64,000 bases of DNA from Chlorocebus sabaeus (GCF_047675955.1 NC_132926.1:19140826-19204825); one strand, 5' to 3'; shown: positions 11,090 through 21,600, counted from the stretch's first letter. Translations and numbers: made by a program. The notes: generated by a model from the sequence alone, not told the origin.

Positions 11090-12056
11090 TCCACAATCTC
11101 TTATCTTAACCCAAACACTCCTCTCTATTGATTCTAGGTCTTTAGATAATAACTTACCTCTTTCAAACAGTTGCCAATCTGAAAATCTTTGAGTCTACCT
11201 ATGTTCTGTGAGACCCCACTGCAAGCTGTCCCTCCTTATGGGGCAGAACCAATGTATACTTTACATGTATTAATGTCTTATGTCTTAAGTCTCTCTAAAA
11301 TGTATAAATTCAAGCTGTGACCTAACCACCTTGGGCACATGTTCTCAGAACCTCCTGAGGCTGTGTCAGAGGTGTTTGAACCAGAGCAAGTCCATCTTGA
11401 ATAGAGCCTGGGTAAAATAAGGCTGAGACCTACTGGGTTGCATTCCCAGGAGGTTAAGGCATTCTTAGTTACAGGATGAGGTAGGAGGTCAGCACAAGAT
11501 ACAGGTCATAAAGACCTTGCTGATAAAGCAGACTGTAGTAAAGAAGCTGGCTAAAACCCACCAAAACGAAGATGGCAACAAGAGTGACCTCAAGGTCGTC
11601 CTCACTCCTACATTCCTACCAGTGCCATGACAGTTTACAAATGCCACAGCAATGTCAAGAAGTTACCCTATATGGTCTAAAAAGGGGAAGAACCCTTAGT
11701 TGTGGGAACTGCCCATTTCTTTCCTGGAAAACTTATGAATAATCCACCCCTTGTTTAGCATATAATCAAGAAATAACCATAAAAATGGGCAACCAGCTGC
11801 CCTCGGGCTGCTCTGCCTATGGAGTAGCCATTCTTTTATTTCTTTACTTTCTTAGTAAACTTGCTTTCACTTTACTCTGTGGACTCACCCTGAATTCTTT
11901 CTTGTGCAAGATCCAAGAACCCTCTCTTGGAGTCTGGGTCAGGACCCCTTTCTTGGTAATAGCTGTGTCATGGGTTACAGTCTTCACATTTGGCTCAGAA
12001 TAAATCTCTTCATATATTTTACATATCAAGATTCAGCAGAGTTTGACTTTTTCTTC
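11090..12056 (+). mobile_element. Older LTR interrupted by a solo LTR
   Basis: The left part, 11090-11363, ends CCTCCTGAGGCTG. It continues after the insertion at 11966 with TGTCATGGGTTACAGTC, CAGAATAAATCTCTTCATAT and GAGTTTGACTTTTTC. Removing 11364-11965 (solo LTR plus one copy of the 4-bp duplication) restores GAGGCTGTGTCATGGG, the normal downstream part of such an LTR with an AATAAA signal near its 3' end. Confidence 0.55.
11364..11961 (+). mobile_element. Solo ERV1-class LTR, 598 bp
   Basis: It begins TGTCAGAGGTGTTTGAACC and ends TTGGTAATA, a form of the usual ...CA end with one change. It is flanked on both sides by the 4-bp direct repeat GCTG (11360-11363 and 11962-11965), the target-duplication length of gamma-like (ERV1) retroviruses. 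Internal blocks include GGTCATAAAGACCTTGCTGA, CCATGACAGTTTACAAATGC, TTTAGCATATAATCAAGAAA and CCAAGAACCCTCTCTTGG. AGTAAA near 11853 replaces the usual AATAAA polyadenylation signal. No internal viral genes adjoin it, so the provirus recombined to one LTR. Confidence 0.8.
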
Positions 12057-12060
12057 AACA

Positions 12061-12600
12061 AAGCTCTAAAATTGTGAGAGCAGCAGGAGGCAGCCAAATG
12101 CATAGGCAAATAGGAGTAGGATTCTAGTGAAACCCCACCTCCAAGCCAAAGAGTTTAAAGCCTGAAAGCCAAGCTACAAGTTAGTTCCTCAGACCAGATT
12201 GAGAACTTGTCTTCCTGTTTGGTATGCTTTCCTCTAATTGGTCCCCACCCTTCATCTATTTTACATATACCTACCTTTTCCTGAATGGTTTTCTACACTG
12301 TTTTGCTCACCTTTGGATGGTGTCTTTGCTTTAACCTTTTTTGCATACTCACAGACCAATCAGCATACACTCCAGATTCTGAGTCCATAAAGGGCCCCAG
12401 ACCCAGCCACACAGGGGAACCATGTCCCCACACCCCTGCATTCCCTCTCTGCTGAAAGCCATTTTCATTACTCAATAAAATTCTTCTCTTCCCTCTTCTC
12501 CCTTCAATGTCCCGTGTATCCTCATTCTTCTTGGGCATGGTACAAGAGCTCAGGAACTGCTGAACATGGGTACAAGCTATAACACAGGTGAGCTAGGGCA
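12061..12600 (+). mobile_element. Second ERV1-like LTR
   Basis: It has the order of a retroviral LTR: a GGAGGCAGCC-rich start, ACCAATCAGCAT (CCAAT-like, about 12356), CATAAAGG (TATA-like, about 12386), GCTGAAAGCCATTTTCATTA and AATAAA at 12474-12479, then CCGTGTATCCTCATTCTTC downstream. It is an ERV1-type LTR whose family I do not name. Whether it belongs with the upstream LTR blocks is unknown. Confidence 0.55.
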
Positions 12601-13369
12601 TGCGAGTGTGGCCAAGTGAGGCCCAGATGGGGTGTTGCTGTCTAGGGGGTTCCTGGCTTGCAAAGTGGCTGAGAAGAAGGATCCTGCATTAATTGGATGA
12701 GCCGTGATGTAGGGAAAAATTGAATTGTTTACATAGTTTAGGACTTTTCTCCTAAAGAATGGTCTTGATAAGGTATTTCAGGAGGTTAATAACCTTTCCT
12801 TTATATTAGTTCAGTAATGAATATCTTACTAATAAGATGTATGATGTGTATGTATTTCACATTAAGCATGAAGTTAGAGAGGAGAATGCTTTAAAAGGCA
12901 TTAACATCATGATTTTTCAATTTTTAAAAATCAAAATAATTAGCCTAACAATTTGTCATTATGACGTATTCTTCTATCCTTAGAAAGATAGCAATTCAGC
13001 AGCTTTCTTTAGAGTTTGTATTTTTTCTCTTGTTTCCATCGAGTAAAACATTTTAATCTTACTGATGGTTCTACTTGCACTGAGACACTGTGTGTGTGTG
13101 TATGTGTGTGTGTGTGTGAGAGAGAGAGACAGAGTGAGAGAGAGGAGGTGGAAGAGAGGAAAGAATAAGGGCACTTATTTTGTACCTACACCAATATTTT
13201 CATTAGATACTTGGGGACAGGCATGGTCAAAGCTAATTCTTTTAGGGTAGTAAATTTGTTATGTTTGGGCAAGTGGAAAAGTCAAGGTCAATAAAGTTAA
13301 GATGCCTATAATAATTGTTCACCATGAGGAAAATGCCTAAGAGATCCTAGTTCTTCTGAAATGATAAAG
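12601..13369. other. Unrecognised stretch with TG/GA microsatellite
   Basis: No gene seen. A compound microsatellite lies at 13088-13147. The flanks are not assigned to a family. Confidence 0.4.
13088..13147. repeat. (TG)n(GA)n compound microsatellite
   Basis: A TGTGTG run with one TA interruption passes directly into a GAGAGA run with a few substitutions. The short frames across it on both strands are low-complexity artefacts. Confidence 0.9.
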
Positions 13370-13600
13370 AACTTGTGTGCATCCATACTTTGTACCAGAT
13401 TCTTTTTATATGGTAGCTGTAATCCTCATAAAAATTTGGCATGCTGTTATTCTTTTCAACTAACTGAAGAGAAAATTGAGGAATAGTAATGTTGGGTAAC
13501 TCGACCTAGATTACATAGCTGGTTGTGGTGGAGCTGGGATTTGAATGCAGACATGTCTGAGTCCAGAGCCCGTTCACTTTGAATCTTTCTGCTTGTTCTT
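13370..13600 (-). repeat. MIR (antisense)
   Basis: Ordered MIR blocks in antisense: AACTGAAGAGAAAATTGAGG, GGTAACTCGACCTAGATTAC, ATAGCTGGTTGTGGTGGAGC, GGGATTTGAATGCAGACATG and CCAGAGCCCGTTCACTTTGA. This is an ancient tRNA-derived SINE. Confidence 0.7.
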
Positions 13601-13634
13601 CAGGGTCAAGATTCAGCAGATGACTTCTAGTTCC

Positions 13635-14110
13635 AACTTTTGTGAAGTTGCTCTGGTATCTTAGGCAGCTCACTTAACATTTCTGTGCTTCATTTTCATA
13701 AGGCATAATGTCTATCAAATAGAAATCGCTCAAAAAGTATTTTCTTTTTTTCTTCTTCTTTTTTTGAGTCTTGCTCTGTCACTCAGGCTGGAGTGCAGCG
13801 GCACGATCTCGGCTCACTGCAACCTCCACCTCCTGCGTTCAAGTGATTCTCCTGCCTCAGCCTCCCTAGTAGTCGGGATTACAGGCACATGCCACCATGC
13901 CTGGCTAATTTTTGTATTTTTAGTAAAGATGGGGTTTCACCATGTTGGCCAGACTGGTCTGGAACTCCTGATCTCGGGTGATCCGCCCTCCTTGGCCTCC
14001 CTAAGTGCTGAGATTACAGCACTCCCCGAGTGCTGAGCCACCACACCTGACCTCAAAAAGTATTTGTTTTGATAATCACCTACATACAGGGTTAATGTGA
14101 GGGTTGTCGT
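13635..14110 (+). repeat. MIR (sense) split by AluS
   Basis: The left part, 13635-13728 (TCTTAGGCAGCTCACTTAAC, CTGTGCTTCATTTTCATAAG), and the right part after the Alu (CATACAGGGTTAATGTGAGG) are consecutive pieces of one forward MIR. They are separated by the AluS insertion and its target duplication. Confidence 0.5.
13743..14051 (-). repeat. AluS element
   Basis: Antisense Alu with a 14-bp perfect target duplication CTCAAAAAGTATTT at 13729-13742 and 14052-14065. ATGTTGGCCAGACTGGTCTG and the AAGTGATTCTCCTGCC block are AluS-like. It carries extra bases near the 3' border (GCACTCCCCGAGTGCTG), a small local rearrangement. Confidence 0.85.
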
Positions 14111-14149
14111 GGCTGAGATATGTAGAGAGGATAGGGAGTGAGAGTTTGG

Positions 14150-14330
14150 GCCTGCTGGTGCACCAACACAACTTTGGGCTTATTTAATTTCTTTATGCTT
14201 TGGTTACTTAATGATAAAATGAGGAATCTTAAAACAACTGTCACTGGGTCATTATGAAGATTAGAATACATTTTAAGAATACTTATCATGGTGCTAAGTG
14301 CATAGAAATTACACTACACATTTTAACTCC
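14150..14330 (+). repeat. MIR (sense)
   Basis: Forward MIR pattern: ATTTCTTTATGCTTTGGTTA, AATGATAAAATGAGGAATCT, GGTCATTATGAAGATTAGAA and TTATCATGGTGCTAAGTGCA. Confidence 0.6.
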
Positions 14331-14627
14331 CCACCGTTATAAAAGAAACTTTAGATGGGCAAGGACTTTGGAAACTGAGTGTTGAAAAAAACAGAAGTTT
14401 GGACTTGGTTTCAATCCTTGCTTTGGTGAGGTGGTAATCTCATTTCAGTGTCTTTGGGACACAAAAAAATCACATTTCTCTGTGGCAACCTCTGACTCCA
14501 GTTTTGTAAGCAATCCAATGGGAAAAAAAGGTAAGAATTCAAGAAACCATTAGAAGGCATGTAGAAACTTTCTGAGGTTTAAGACGTAAGTTTAATATTC
14601 TAGTTTTCTTTACTGGGACACAGTTCT

Positions 14628-14653
14628 TTTTTTTTCTTTTTTTTTTGCTTCTT

Positions 14654-14692
<39 letters not shown>

Positions 14693-14750
14693 TTATTATT
14701 ATACTTTAAGTTCTAGGGTACATGTGCATGACGTGCAGGTTTGTTACATA
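14628..14750 (-). mobile_element. Extremely 5'-truncated L1
   Basis: Only the last ~55 bp of an L1 3'UTR (ACTTTAAGTTCTAGGGTACA to CAGGTTTGTTACATA) is present, plus a T-rich and (TTTA)n tail at about 14628-14700. It is flanked by a perfect 13-bp target duplication GGGACACAGTTCT at 14615-14627 and 14751-14763. The pure duplication shows a bona fide insertion that aborted early in reverse transcription. Confidence 0.88.
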
Positions 14751-14763
14751 GGGACACAGTTCT

Positions 14764-16019
14764 ATAACCCTGAATATCTATGACTTTTCACTAAGACATA
14801 GAAGTCTGAGAGCATGATACAGGAAAAAAGATGGTGAAAATTAGCAACAAGTTTACACTTATGATCAGAATTTGAAAGATTCAATCTGTGTCTGTCTGTA
14901 TTTACATTTGCTTATAATCCATATCTACTAATTTTAATGTAGAAAAATGACTAATTTCCCTCCTACATGCCACAATTTGTACAGAAATTGGCACCTTTTA
15001 AAAAATATATTACTGTAAAATATGTAGCTGAAAAAAAGGTTATCTTCCACTCTGTAATGTAATTATATAGAATTCAACTTAGATTTGTGAGTTTCTTTCT
15101 GTGAAATTATGGGAATCTCTTGGAAGTTTGTGTTTAGATGCTGTATTCCTTACCACTGCCCACTGGTAGATTTTAATGTTCAAGGTCCAGTCAGCATCCT
15201 TGAATAGAACTGAATTTTGCTTCCTTTTGTCAATATAAAAATGCTCTTCCAAAAACTGCCATGTATTTACTGGAATATTCAAAACCCACTGGTAATTTAT
15301 AAATAAATCTACTGGACAAGAATTCACCTTTTTCTTTATTAGAAGAACTTAAATCCAATTGAGTGAAACCATAGGAGAATTGGATTGAAAGAGCTGATCA
15401 GGCTTTGCTGCAACTATAAAGAAAATGATGTGAAAATGTACGTTCCGAAGAATTTAAAGAAACTGTAATACATTTTAAAATCTTGTCACTATAATATCAA
15501 TATTGCACATCGTAAGACTCTTCATTTCACCTGTGGGCAGTAGATAAATATTCAGGACTGAAATATTAAAAAGTGAAAGGTCGTGTAGTTTAAATTTTAT
15601 GAGAAGTGATTATGTTTCAGGTCTGCTTTCTTAGGACTCTGACATTGGAATTTTTGAGAAATTCCTCTTCACTCTAAAGCTGAAGGTGGAGCCCTTGTGC
15701 TGTGTCCAAGAGACATTCTCAGCATTAACTCTTCCAAACTTGCTTAAGCAGTTAGTTCTGCAGTTCTCAAAAGGACACATTCTAGAAAAAAAAGAAAAAA
15801 AGAAAACAAGTGGCTGTTTTCTAACTCTTGGATTATTACCTTGGATATCTTGTGGCTATATGGGATTTCGCAGGACATGGGAAATCAACCAAAAACCCTG
15901 TTGAGGTTTGGAGTTTGAGGTTTTTGCACTGACTTGTGGTTTTGGCTACTTCTGGGGGATGAGAGGAAACTGTCATTGTCCATGTCTGTGTGGGATGTTT
16001 CTCTAGAAATGTCTCTGCA
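14764..16019. other. Unrecognised non-repeat stretch
   Basis: No gene or repeat family recognised. 15330-15640 is AT-rich and free of obvious repeat signatures, and is one of several blocks worth a conservation check. Confidence 0.4.
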
Positions 16020-16350
16020 GGGCCTCAGTTTCACCATTTGTAAAATGAGTAGGTTCTCTTAGCTATCTAGATCAGCTTGCTCTTTGAAAGAATGGAACTG
16101 TCCATGCTCCAGGTATGAGGGCAAGGGAAGAAAAGAGGTAAAAAACATTAACACACATGAAGTCCCTACTCTGTGTGCCCACAACTTCACAATTGCGATC
16201 TCATTTTCTTTCCAACAAAAACCCTGTGAAGTAGATATTACTGGTACTCTTTTGTAGATAAAGATGCCTGAGGTCAATGACATTAATTTCTGCAAAGACA
16301 CGTATTGAAGAAGCAATAGGACTGGGTTCTGGACCCAGCTTAGTCTAACT
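16020..16350. repeat. MIR fragments, both orientations
   Basis: 16020-16060 (GGGCCTCAGTTTCACCATTT, GTAAAATGAG) is a forward MIR core. 16140-16350 (TCACAATTGCGATCTCATTT, AACCCTGTGAAGTAGATATT, GTAGATAAAGATGCCTGAGG) is a separate antisense MIR. Confidence 0.55.
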
Positions 16351-16584
16351 CCATTTTGGGGAGTATTGCTACTGTAATCAAAACTTTGTGTACACTCACA
16401 ACATAAAATATGGAAAATAGTCTTTTTTTTTCCAAAATGAAAGCAGAGTCTTAATTGAAAATAAATAGCATGAATTTAAACAATGTTGAAATATTAGTTT
16501 TGACCTATGAGCCTAGTGAAAATAATTCACACATTGTTTTGGCAAAGGTGCTGGAGAAGAGGTACTGTCATGCTGGATATGCAT

Positions 16585-16769
16585 GGATATAATCAACAAA
16601 ATTCAGACTGTAAGCAAGCCACAGGATAAAAGGCACCATTTCTTCAACAACAGCAGCAGCAACAACAACAACAACAACAACAACAAAATTTATAGGGGAA
16701 AAGCAAGAGCTAAAGAGAGAAGGGAAGCCTATACATTAGAAGAGACCTAGAAGAATATCAACCAATTGT
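16585..16769 (+). repeat. Direct-repeat copy A of an L1M 3'UTR segment
   Basis: From GGATATAATCAACAAAATT to CAACCAATTGT this matches 18371-18543 with only a handful of substitutions outside the CAA/CAG run. It contains a (CAG)3(CAA)n trinucleotide stretch where copy B has mostly CAA. The copy stops abruptly against antisense L1M ORF2 sequence. Identity by eye is about 95%, far higher than expected for two independent old L1M insertions. Confidence 0.85.
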
Positions 16770-16784
16770 ATAAACACATCTTTC

Positions 16785-18170
16785 CCAGTTTGAAATTTTG
16801 AAAGGATTTGCAAATGGCTTTTTCAAACACTTTTATATTTCAGAAAATCTTTAATCTTTTTGGAATTTATCTAGGTGTAAGACAGAAGCAGTTTTCCAAA
16901 TGGCTATCTAGTTGTCCCAGCCCTCCTTATTGCATCAGTCACCTTTTCCTTGCTGCTTTGAGGTGCCTGTAATATAAATTTCTGTGTGCCTTTGGGTTCA
17001 TTCTTGCACTTTCTTGATTATCTCTTCCTGTGCTGTTGCCACACTGTTTTAGTTATTTTGGCTTTGTAATGTTTAATTCCTCTTTGGGCTCGTCCCTGTT
17101 ATACTCCGATTTTTTTTTTAACACAGATTTTTTTTTTCCTAGTACAGTTGTGTGTTTATTATGTCATATAAATCTTGTAGTTAAGATTTCCTTACATTTA
17201 TAGGTTAAGGAGAAATAACATTTCTATTAATGTTGAGTCTTCCTATCTAGGAATATGTTATACTTTGATTTATTTATCATTTTAGATCCCTCACGAGTAT
17301 TTAAATCTGTTATTTAGATCTTGTTTAATTATTTACTTACAATATTTATTCTTGGAGATTTACTTTTTATTGCTATTGATTTTTTGGTACTTTATTCCAT
17401 TATTCATTAGAAGTAGTTATTGTTTTTCGATATTAAAGCCATCAATTTTTGTATATTAATTTTATATCTAGCCTACTTAGTTGTATTTGCTTTTTTTGGT
17501 AACAAGTTTTTCATTTGGAATCTTGGATTTTTTCTTACATACAATCATATCATCTTCAAATACTAAACAACTTTACATATTTATTTGTGCTAATTGGAAC
17601 CTCCAGAACAATGTCAAATAATTGAAATGAGGGAGGATAGCCATCTGTTTTTGTTTTACTGAAATTGTTTTCTAATGTTAAGCCATGTCTGCAATTCTAG
17701 TTCTACTCCAGTTGGTTATTATGTTAAATTATTTTAATATATTGCTGGATTCATTTTGTTAATGATTTTTTTAACCCTCACAAATGAAACTGATTTATAA
17801 TTTCCTTTTTATTATACTCTTATTGAGTTTCATATCAAAATTAGTTTGCTTCATAAAATGAACTGTGAAGTTTTTCATCTTTTTCTATGGTCTGAAACAA
17901 TTTATGACAAAGGAATTATCTGTTCCTTGAAGGTTTGGGAAAATGTGTCCCTAAAACATGAGTGTTTCATAATTATCTTTTTAATTCTTTGTATGGTAAG
18001 TAGTTTGTTAAAAGTTTTTTACAGATTACAGATTCAATATTCATAAAACATGTTCCAAGAGAAGTTTTTATTTTATTTAGAGTTTTTGATTTATTGGCAT
18101 GAGGCCGTACAGATTGTTTTCTGATAATTTTTCTGGTAATATAAATAAAATGTTATTTTTTCACCCCAGT
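16785..18170 (-). mobile_element. L1M ORF2 fragment (antisense)
   Basis: Old L1 ORF2 in antisense, recognised from segments such as GCTACTTAGTTGTATTTGC-like turns, ATATTGCTGGATTCATTTTG and TTTGCTTCATAAAATGAACT, in the order expected for reverse-transcriptase-region sequence read backwards. All frames are broken. It seems to resume at 18900-19105, with sense-oriented L1M 3' sequence inserted between. Confidence 0.55.
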
Positions 18171-18199
18171 GAATTAATTGGCTAGGCAATGATTATCAA

Positions 18200-18900
18200 T
18201 GGCTGCTACATCACAGAAACAGAAATGGTCAGCTCTTGATGGAAGTTCACAATGTCATCTATGAAGTTGTCTTATCAAATAATGGAATTTGAATCTTATG
18301 AAGCATCTAGATGTAACTGCCCATATTCAGCAAATGAAGAATATATAAGAATATGTTAAACAGCACTGCAGGATATAATCAACAAAATCCAAACTGTAAG
18401 CAAACCACAGGATAAAAGACACCATTTCTTCAACAACAACAACAACAACAACAAGAACAAAATTTATAGGGGAAAAGCAAGAGCTACAGAGAGAAGGGAA
18501 AGCTATACATTAGAAGAGACCTAGAAGAATATCAACCAATTGTCATGTATGGATCTTATTTGGATTCTGGTTTAAACAAACCAAGAAAATTATAAGAACT
18601 AAAAAATATGAAAACTTAAATATGAACACTGAATCTGTGATGATGATATAGTGTTGTTTTTAAAAAGAGATACTACCTTTTAGTGATACACATGGAATAT
18701 TTACAGCTGAAATAGTTTGATGTCTGACATATACTTCAAAATTATACAGGCTGCAGGGAGTGGATGGCAGATAGCAGTGAACAAAATAAGCCATAGTAAT
18801 TACTGAAGCTGGTTAATGGGTACATTAAATTTTATTGTTCTATTCTTTCTATCTTTGTACGTATTTGACATTTTTCAAAAATGAAAACCAGAAATACTTT
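18200..18900 (+). mobile_element. L1M 3' end (sense), includes repeat copy B
   Basis: Forward L1M 3'UTR: AGAAGAGACCTAGAAGAATA, TCTTATTTGGATTCTGGTTT, AGATACTACCTTTTAGTGAT and CTGGTTAATGGGTACATTAA, ending in CATTTTTCAAAAATGAAAAC. 18371-18543 is copy B of the direct repeat. It sits within antisense L1M ORF2, so it is a nested insertion. Confidence 0.6.
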
Positions 18901-19105
18901 GAATTTCCAGTTACGTTTTCTTTTTCATGATTAATAATGGTTATTCGATGTTTTCTTTTTTCATTTTTTGATAATGGGTTCCAGAAGTAAGTCAGTCTGT
19001 TAATTTTTACAAAGAACTAGGCTTCCATTTTATTAGTCTACATTTTTGAAATTTGATTAGTTTTCTATTATTTTCTGATTTTAAAAAATGCATGCCATTC
19101 TCCCT
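18900..19105 (-). mobile_element. L1M ORF2 fragment, continuation
   Basis: Antisense L1 ORF2-like sequence (TTTTTACAAAGAACTAGGCT, TTTTCTATTATTTTCTGATT), corresponding to the region just 5' of that ending near 18170. Confidence 0.45.
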
Positions 19106-19120
19106 TCTTCAGCTTCTTTT

Positions 19121-19417
19121 TTTTTTTTTTTTCTTTTTGAGAGGGAGTCTCACTGTCGCCCAGGCTGGAGTGCAGTGGCTTGATCTTGGCTCACTGCAAC
19201 CTCCACCTCCGGGAGTTCTAGCCATTCTCCTGCCTCAGCCTCCTGAGTAGCTGGGACTACAGGCGCCTGCCACCACGTCCAGCTCATTTTTGTATTTTTA
19301 GTAGAGACGGGGTTTCACCATATTTACCAGGCTGGTCTTGAACTCCTGACCTCATGATCCACCCACTTCGGTCTCCCAAAATGCTGGGATTACAGGCATG
19401 AGCCACCGTGCCCGGCC
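19121..19417 (-). repeat. Alu element (S/Y type)
   Basis: Antisense full-length Alu with a target duplication of about 15 bp, TCTTCAGCTTCTTTT at 19106-19120 and TCTTCACCTTCTTTT from 19418, with one mismatch. Confidence 0.87.
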
Positions 19418-19430
19418 TCTTCACCTTCTT

Positions 19431-19870
19431 TTTAGCTGTATCCTTAGATGCTGTCTAAGAGAGGAGTGACGTTTGAATTTTTTCCCTGAGCATTTCAGTC
19501 CACAATACTGTATCTGATCACTTTCTTTCTTCTACGAGACTGAGGATTAATTTCACGATGCCACACATCTGTATTTACTTCAGTAATCTCTAGTAAGGCA
19601 AAATCTTCCTGGATTTTCATTATCACCCCCATTTTTGTCATCTGTACAGCAGTCTGTACATTGCCAACACCTCGTTGTTAGAATCCAAAGCTTCCTGTAT
19701 CCTCTGGACCTGCGCTGTTGATCAGCAAAGTGTCGTGTGTCTCCTCTCTTCTTTGCATCATGTTCTTTTCTTATTGTGATCGAAACCTGTGTATTCTGTG
19801 GGTTCAATGCTCTTAAAAAAAGACTGTATTTTCCTCTTGCCTCCTGCTCAATGCACCTCAAGTAGATAGT
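19431..19870 (-). pseudogene. Possible decayed C2H2 zinc-finger pseudogene
   Basis: On the minus strand, 19431-19490 reads KCSGKKFKRHSSLRQHL in one frame. The spacing C-x4-F-x5-L-x2-H is that of a C2H2 zinc finger, but the second cysteine and the last histidine are missing. Just upstream a second frame (19495-19641) is open for 48 codons. A third frame (19580-19861) is open for 93 codons and rich in R, C, D and N. Shifting frames with protein-like composition suggest a broken coding sequence, perhaps a retrocopy. The 3' side is cut by the Alu. No parent gene is recognised, and chance is a real alternative. Confidence 0.3.
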
Positions 19871-20434
19871 AGGATTTGTGTACTCATTCTGTATTACCTC
19901 TTCTAGACCAGAACCCTGTCTTTCTTATAAAAACCCCTGCTCCTTCTGGAAATGCATAATCTCTTTTCCCCATAATGTTCCTACCTTATTGCATTGTCTT
20001 TCTTATGACTTCAATGCCTATTATCATGCTTGGCAAATCCAGTTACTATCCTTCAACATCTGCTCTCTTAATTCCTTGAACTTTTAATGATCTTTTTCCT
20101 TTACTTTACCAGCATAGTTTTTGATGGTTAGCATAGTTTAATTCTAAATTTTCCTTAATTTCTGTTTTTATAATATTTTATTATGAACACACATGATTTG
20201 GAAATATTTGCGAATAAACGCACATATTCCCATCACCTAAATTCTACCATTAACATTTTATTCTACTTCCTTACCACACAGCTATTCGCCTACCCATTGC
20301 TCTATCTATGCATTAAGCCATCATATTCTTTTTTGGATAAATTTCAAAGTAAATTTCAGATTTCAGTATATTTCTCTCTACATATTTCATCATGCATATC
20401 ATTAACTACAGTTCAATATTCATTTACATGTTTA

Positions 20435-20735
20435 TTTATTTATTTATATTTTGAGATAGAGTCTCGCTCTGTGGCCCAGGCTGGAGTGCAGTGGCACAAT
20501 TTTGACTCACTGCAACCTCCGCCCGCTGGGTTCCAGCAATTCTCCTGCCTTAGCCTACCTAGTACCTGGGATTACAGGTGTATGCTACCATGCCCAGCTA
20601 ATTTTTGTACTTTTAGTAGAGATGGGGTTTTGCCATGTTGACCAAGTTGGTCTTGAACTCCTGACCTCAAGTGATCTGCCCACTTCAGCCTCCCAAAGTG
20701 CTGGGATTATTGGCATGAGCCACCGTGCCTGGCCA
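20435..20735 (-). repeat. AluS element
   Basis: Full-length antisense Alu preceded by a TTTA-rich tail and ending CCGTGCCTGGCC. The moderate number of substitutions fits AluS. Target duplications are unclear. Confidence 0.83.
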
Positions 20736-20743
20736 CAATTTAA

Positions 20744-20921
20744 AAATTATATGCAATGAAATGCCCAACTCTTAAGTGTGTCTTCACTGAATTTTGACAA
20801 ATGCATATTGCTGTGTAATCCAAATCCAAATCAAATTATATGCAATGAAATGCCCAACTCTTAAGTGTGTCTTCACTGAATTTTGACAAATGCATATTGC
20901 TGTGTAATCCAAATCCAAATC
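20744..20921. repeat. Perfect 89-bp tandem duplication
   Basis: Copy 1 (20744-20832) and copy 2 (20833-20921) appear identical at all 89 positions. The unit begins AAATTATATGCAATGAAATG and ends AATCCAAATCCAAATC. It lies in L1M-type sequence just downstream of the AluS. Identity in otherwise highly diverged old DNA implies a recent duplication or an assembly artefact. Confidence 0.95.
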
Positions 20922-21600
20922 AAGATATGGAATGTTATCATGATCCCATAACGTTTCCTCATGCCTTGTCCCACTCAATTCATTACACTTCCAGAAGCAA
21001 GTATTATTCTGATTTTTTAGTTCTATAGCTTTGCATTTGCTAGAATTTCATATGAATGAAATCAGATAGGTCTGTCTTTCTTGAACTGATATTGCTGTGT
21101 TTTAAAATTAATTTTATTTAAATAAACTTTTTATTTCAAAATACTTTTAGATTTACAGAAATATTGCAAAGATAGTACAGAGAGTTCTCATATACACCTC
21201 TCCCAGTTTTTCCTATTGTTAACATTTTATATGACTGTGGTACATTTGTTACAACTAAGGAACCAACATCAGTACATTACTGTTAACAGATTTCTACACT
21301 TTATTTGAATTTTGATAGTTTTGAAAAAATAATGTCCTTTGTCTGTTCCAGGATCCCATCCAAGATATCACTTTACATGCCTCTTTGGCTTCGTCTGGTT
21401 TGTGAGAGTTTCTCAGTCTCCTAATTTTTAATAACTTTAATAGCTTTGAGGTCAGTCAGGTTTTTTTTGTTGTCGTTGTTTGTAGCATATCCCTTATTTT
21501 GGGTTTGAAGTATTTTTTTTTCCATGATTAACATTCAGGAAGGAAAGAAGATCACAGAGATGAAGTGCCATTCTTCTTGTATCATATTAAGATCTGACTG

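Larger units (their letters stand above)
20160..21600 (-). mobile_element. L1M 3' region, split by AluS
   Basis: Antisense L1M 3'UTR-type sequence: 20165-20430 (CCCATCACCTAAATTCTACC, GATAAATTTCAAAGTAAATT), 20745-21110 (CTGAATTTTGACAAATGCAT, TAGAATTTCATATGAATGAA) and 21120-21600 (TTTAGATTTACAGAAATATT, AGAGTTCTCATATACACCTC, TTCAGGAAGGAAAGAAGATC). These may be one element or several. An AluS lies inside, followed by the 89-bp tandem duplication. Confidence 0.5.

Noticed and set aside
12474..12479. AATAAA with upstream CCAAT and TATA-like motifs as a gene promoter/terminator
   Set aside because: The order and neighbouring words are those of a retroviral LTR. No adjoining coding sequence was seen.
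13080..13150. Direct repeats that might suggest a CRISPR-like array
   Set aside because: It is a dinucleotide microsatellite without spacers, and the window is clearly eukaryotic.
20183..20641. 152-codon frame ending in Alu sequence
   Set aside because: The last third is the familiar antisense-Alu peptide (SVAQAGVQW type) and the first part is antisense L1M. It is not a gene.
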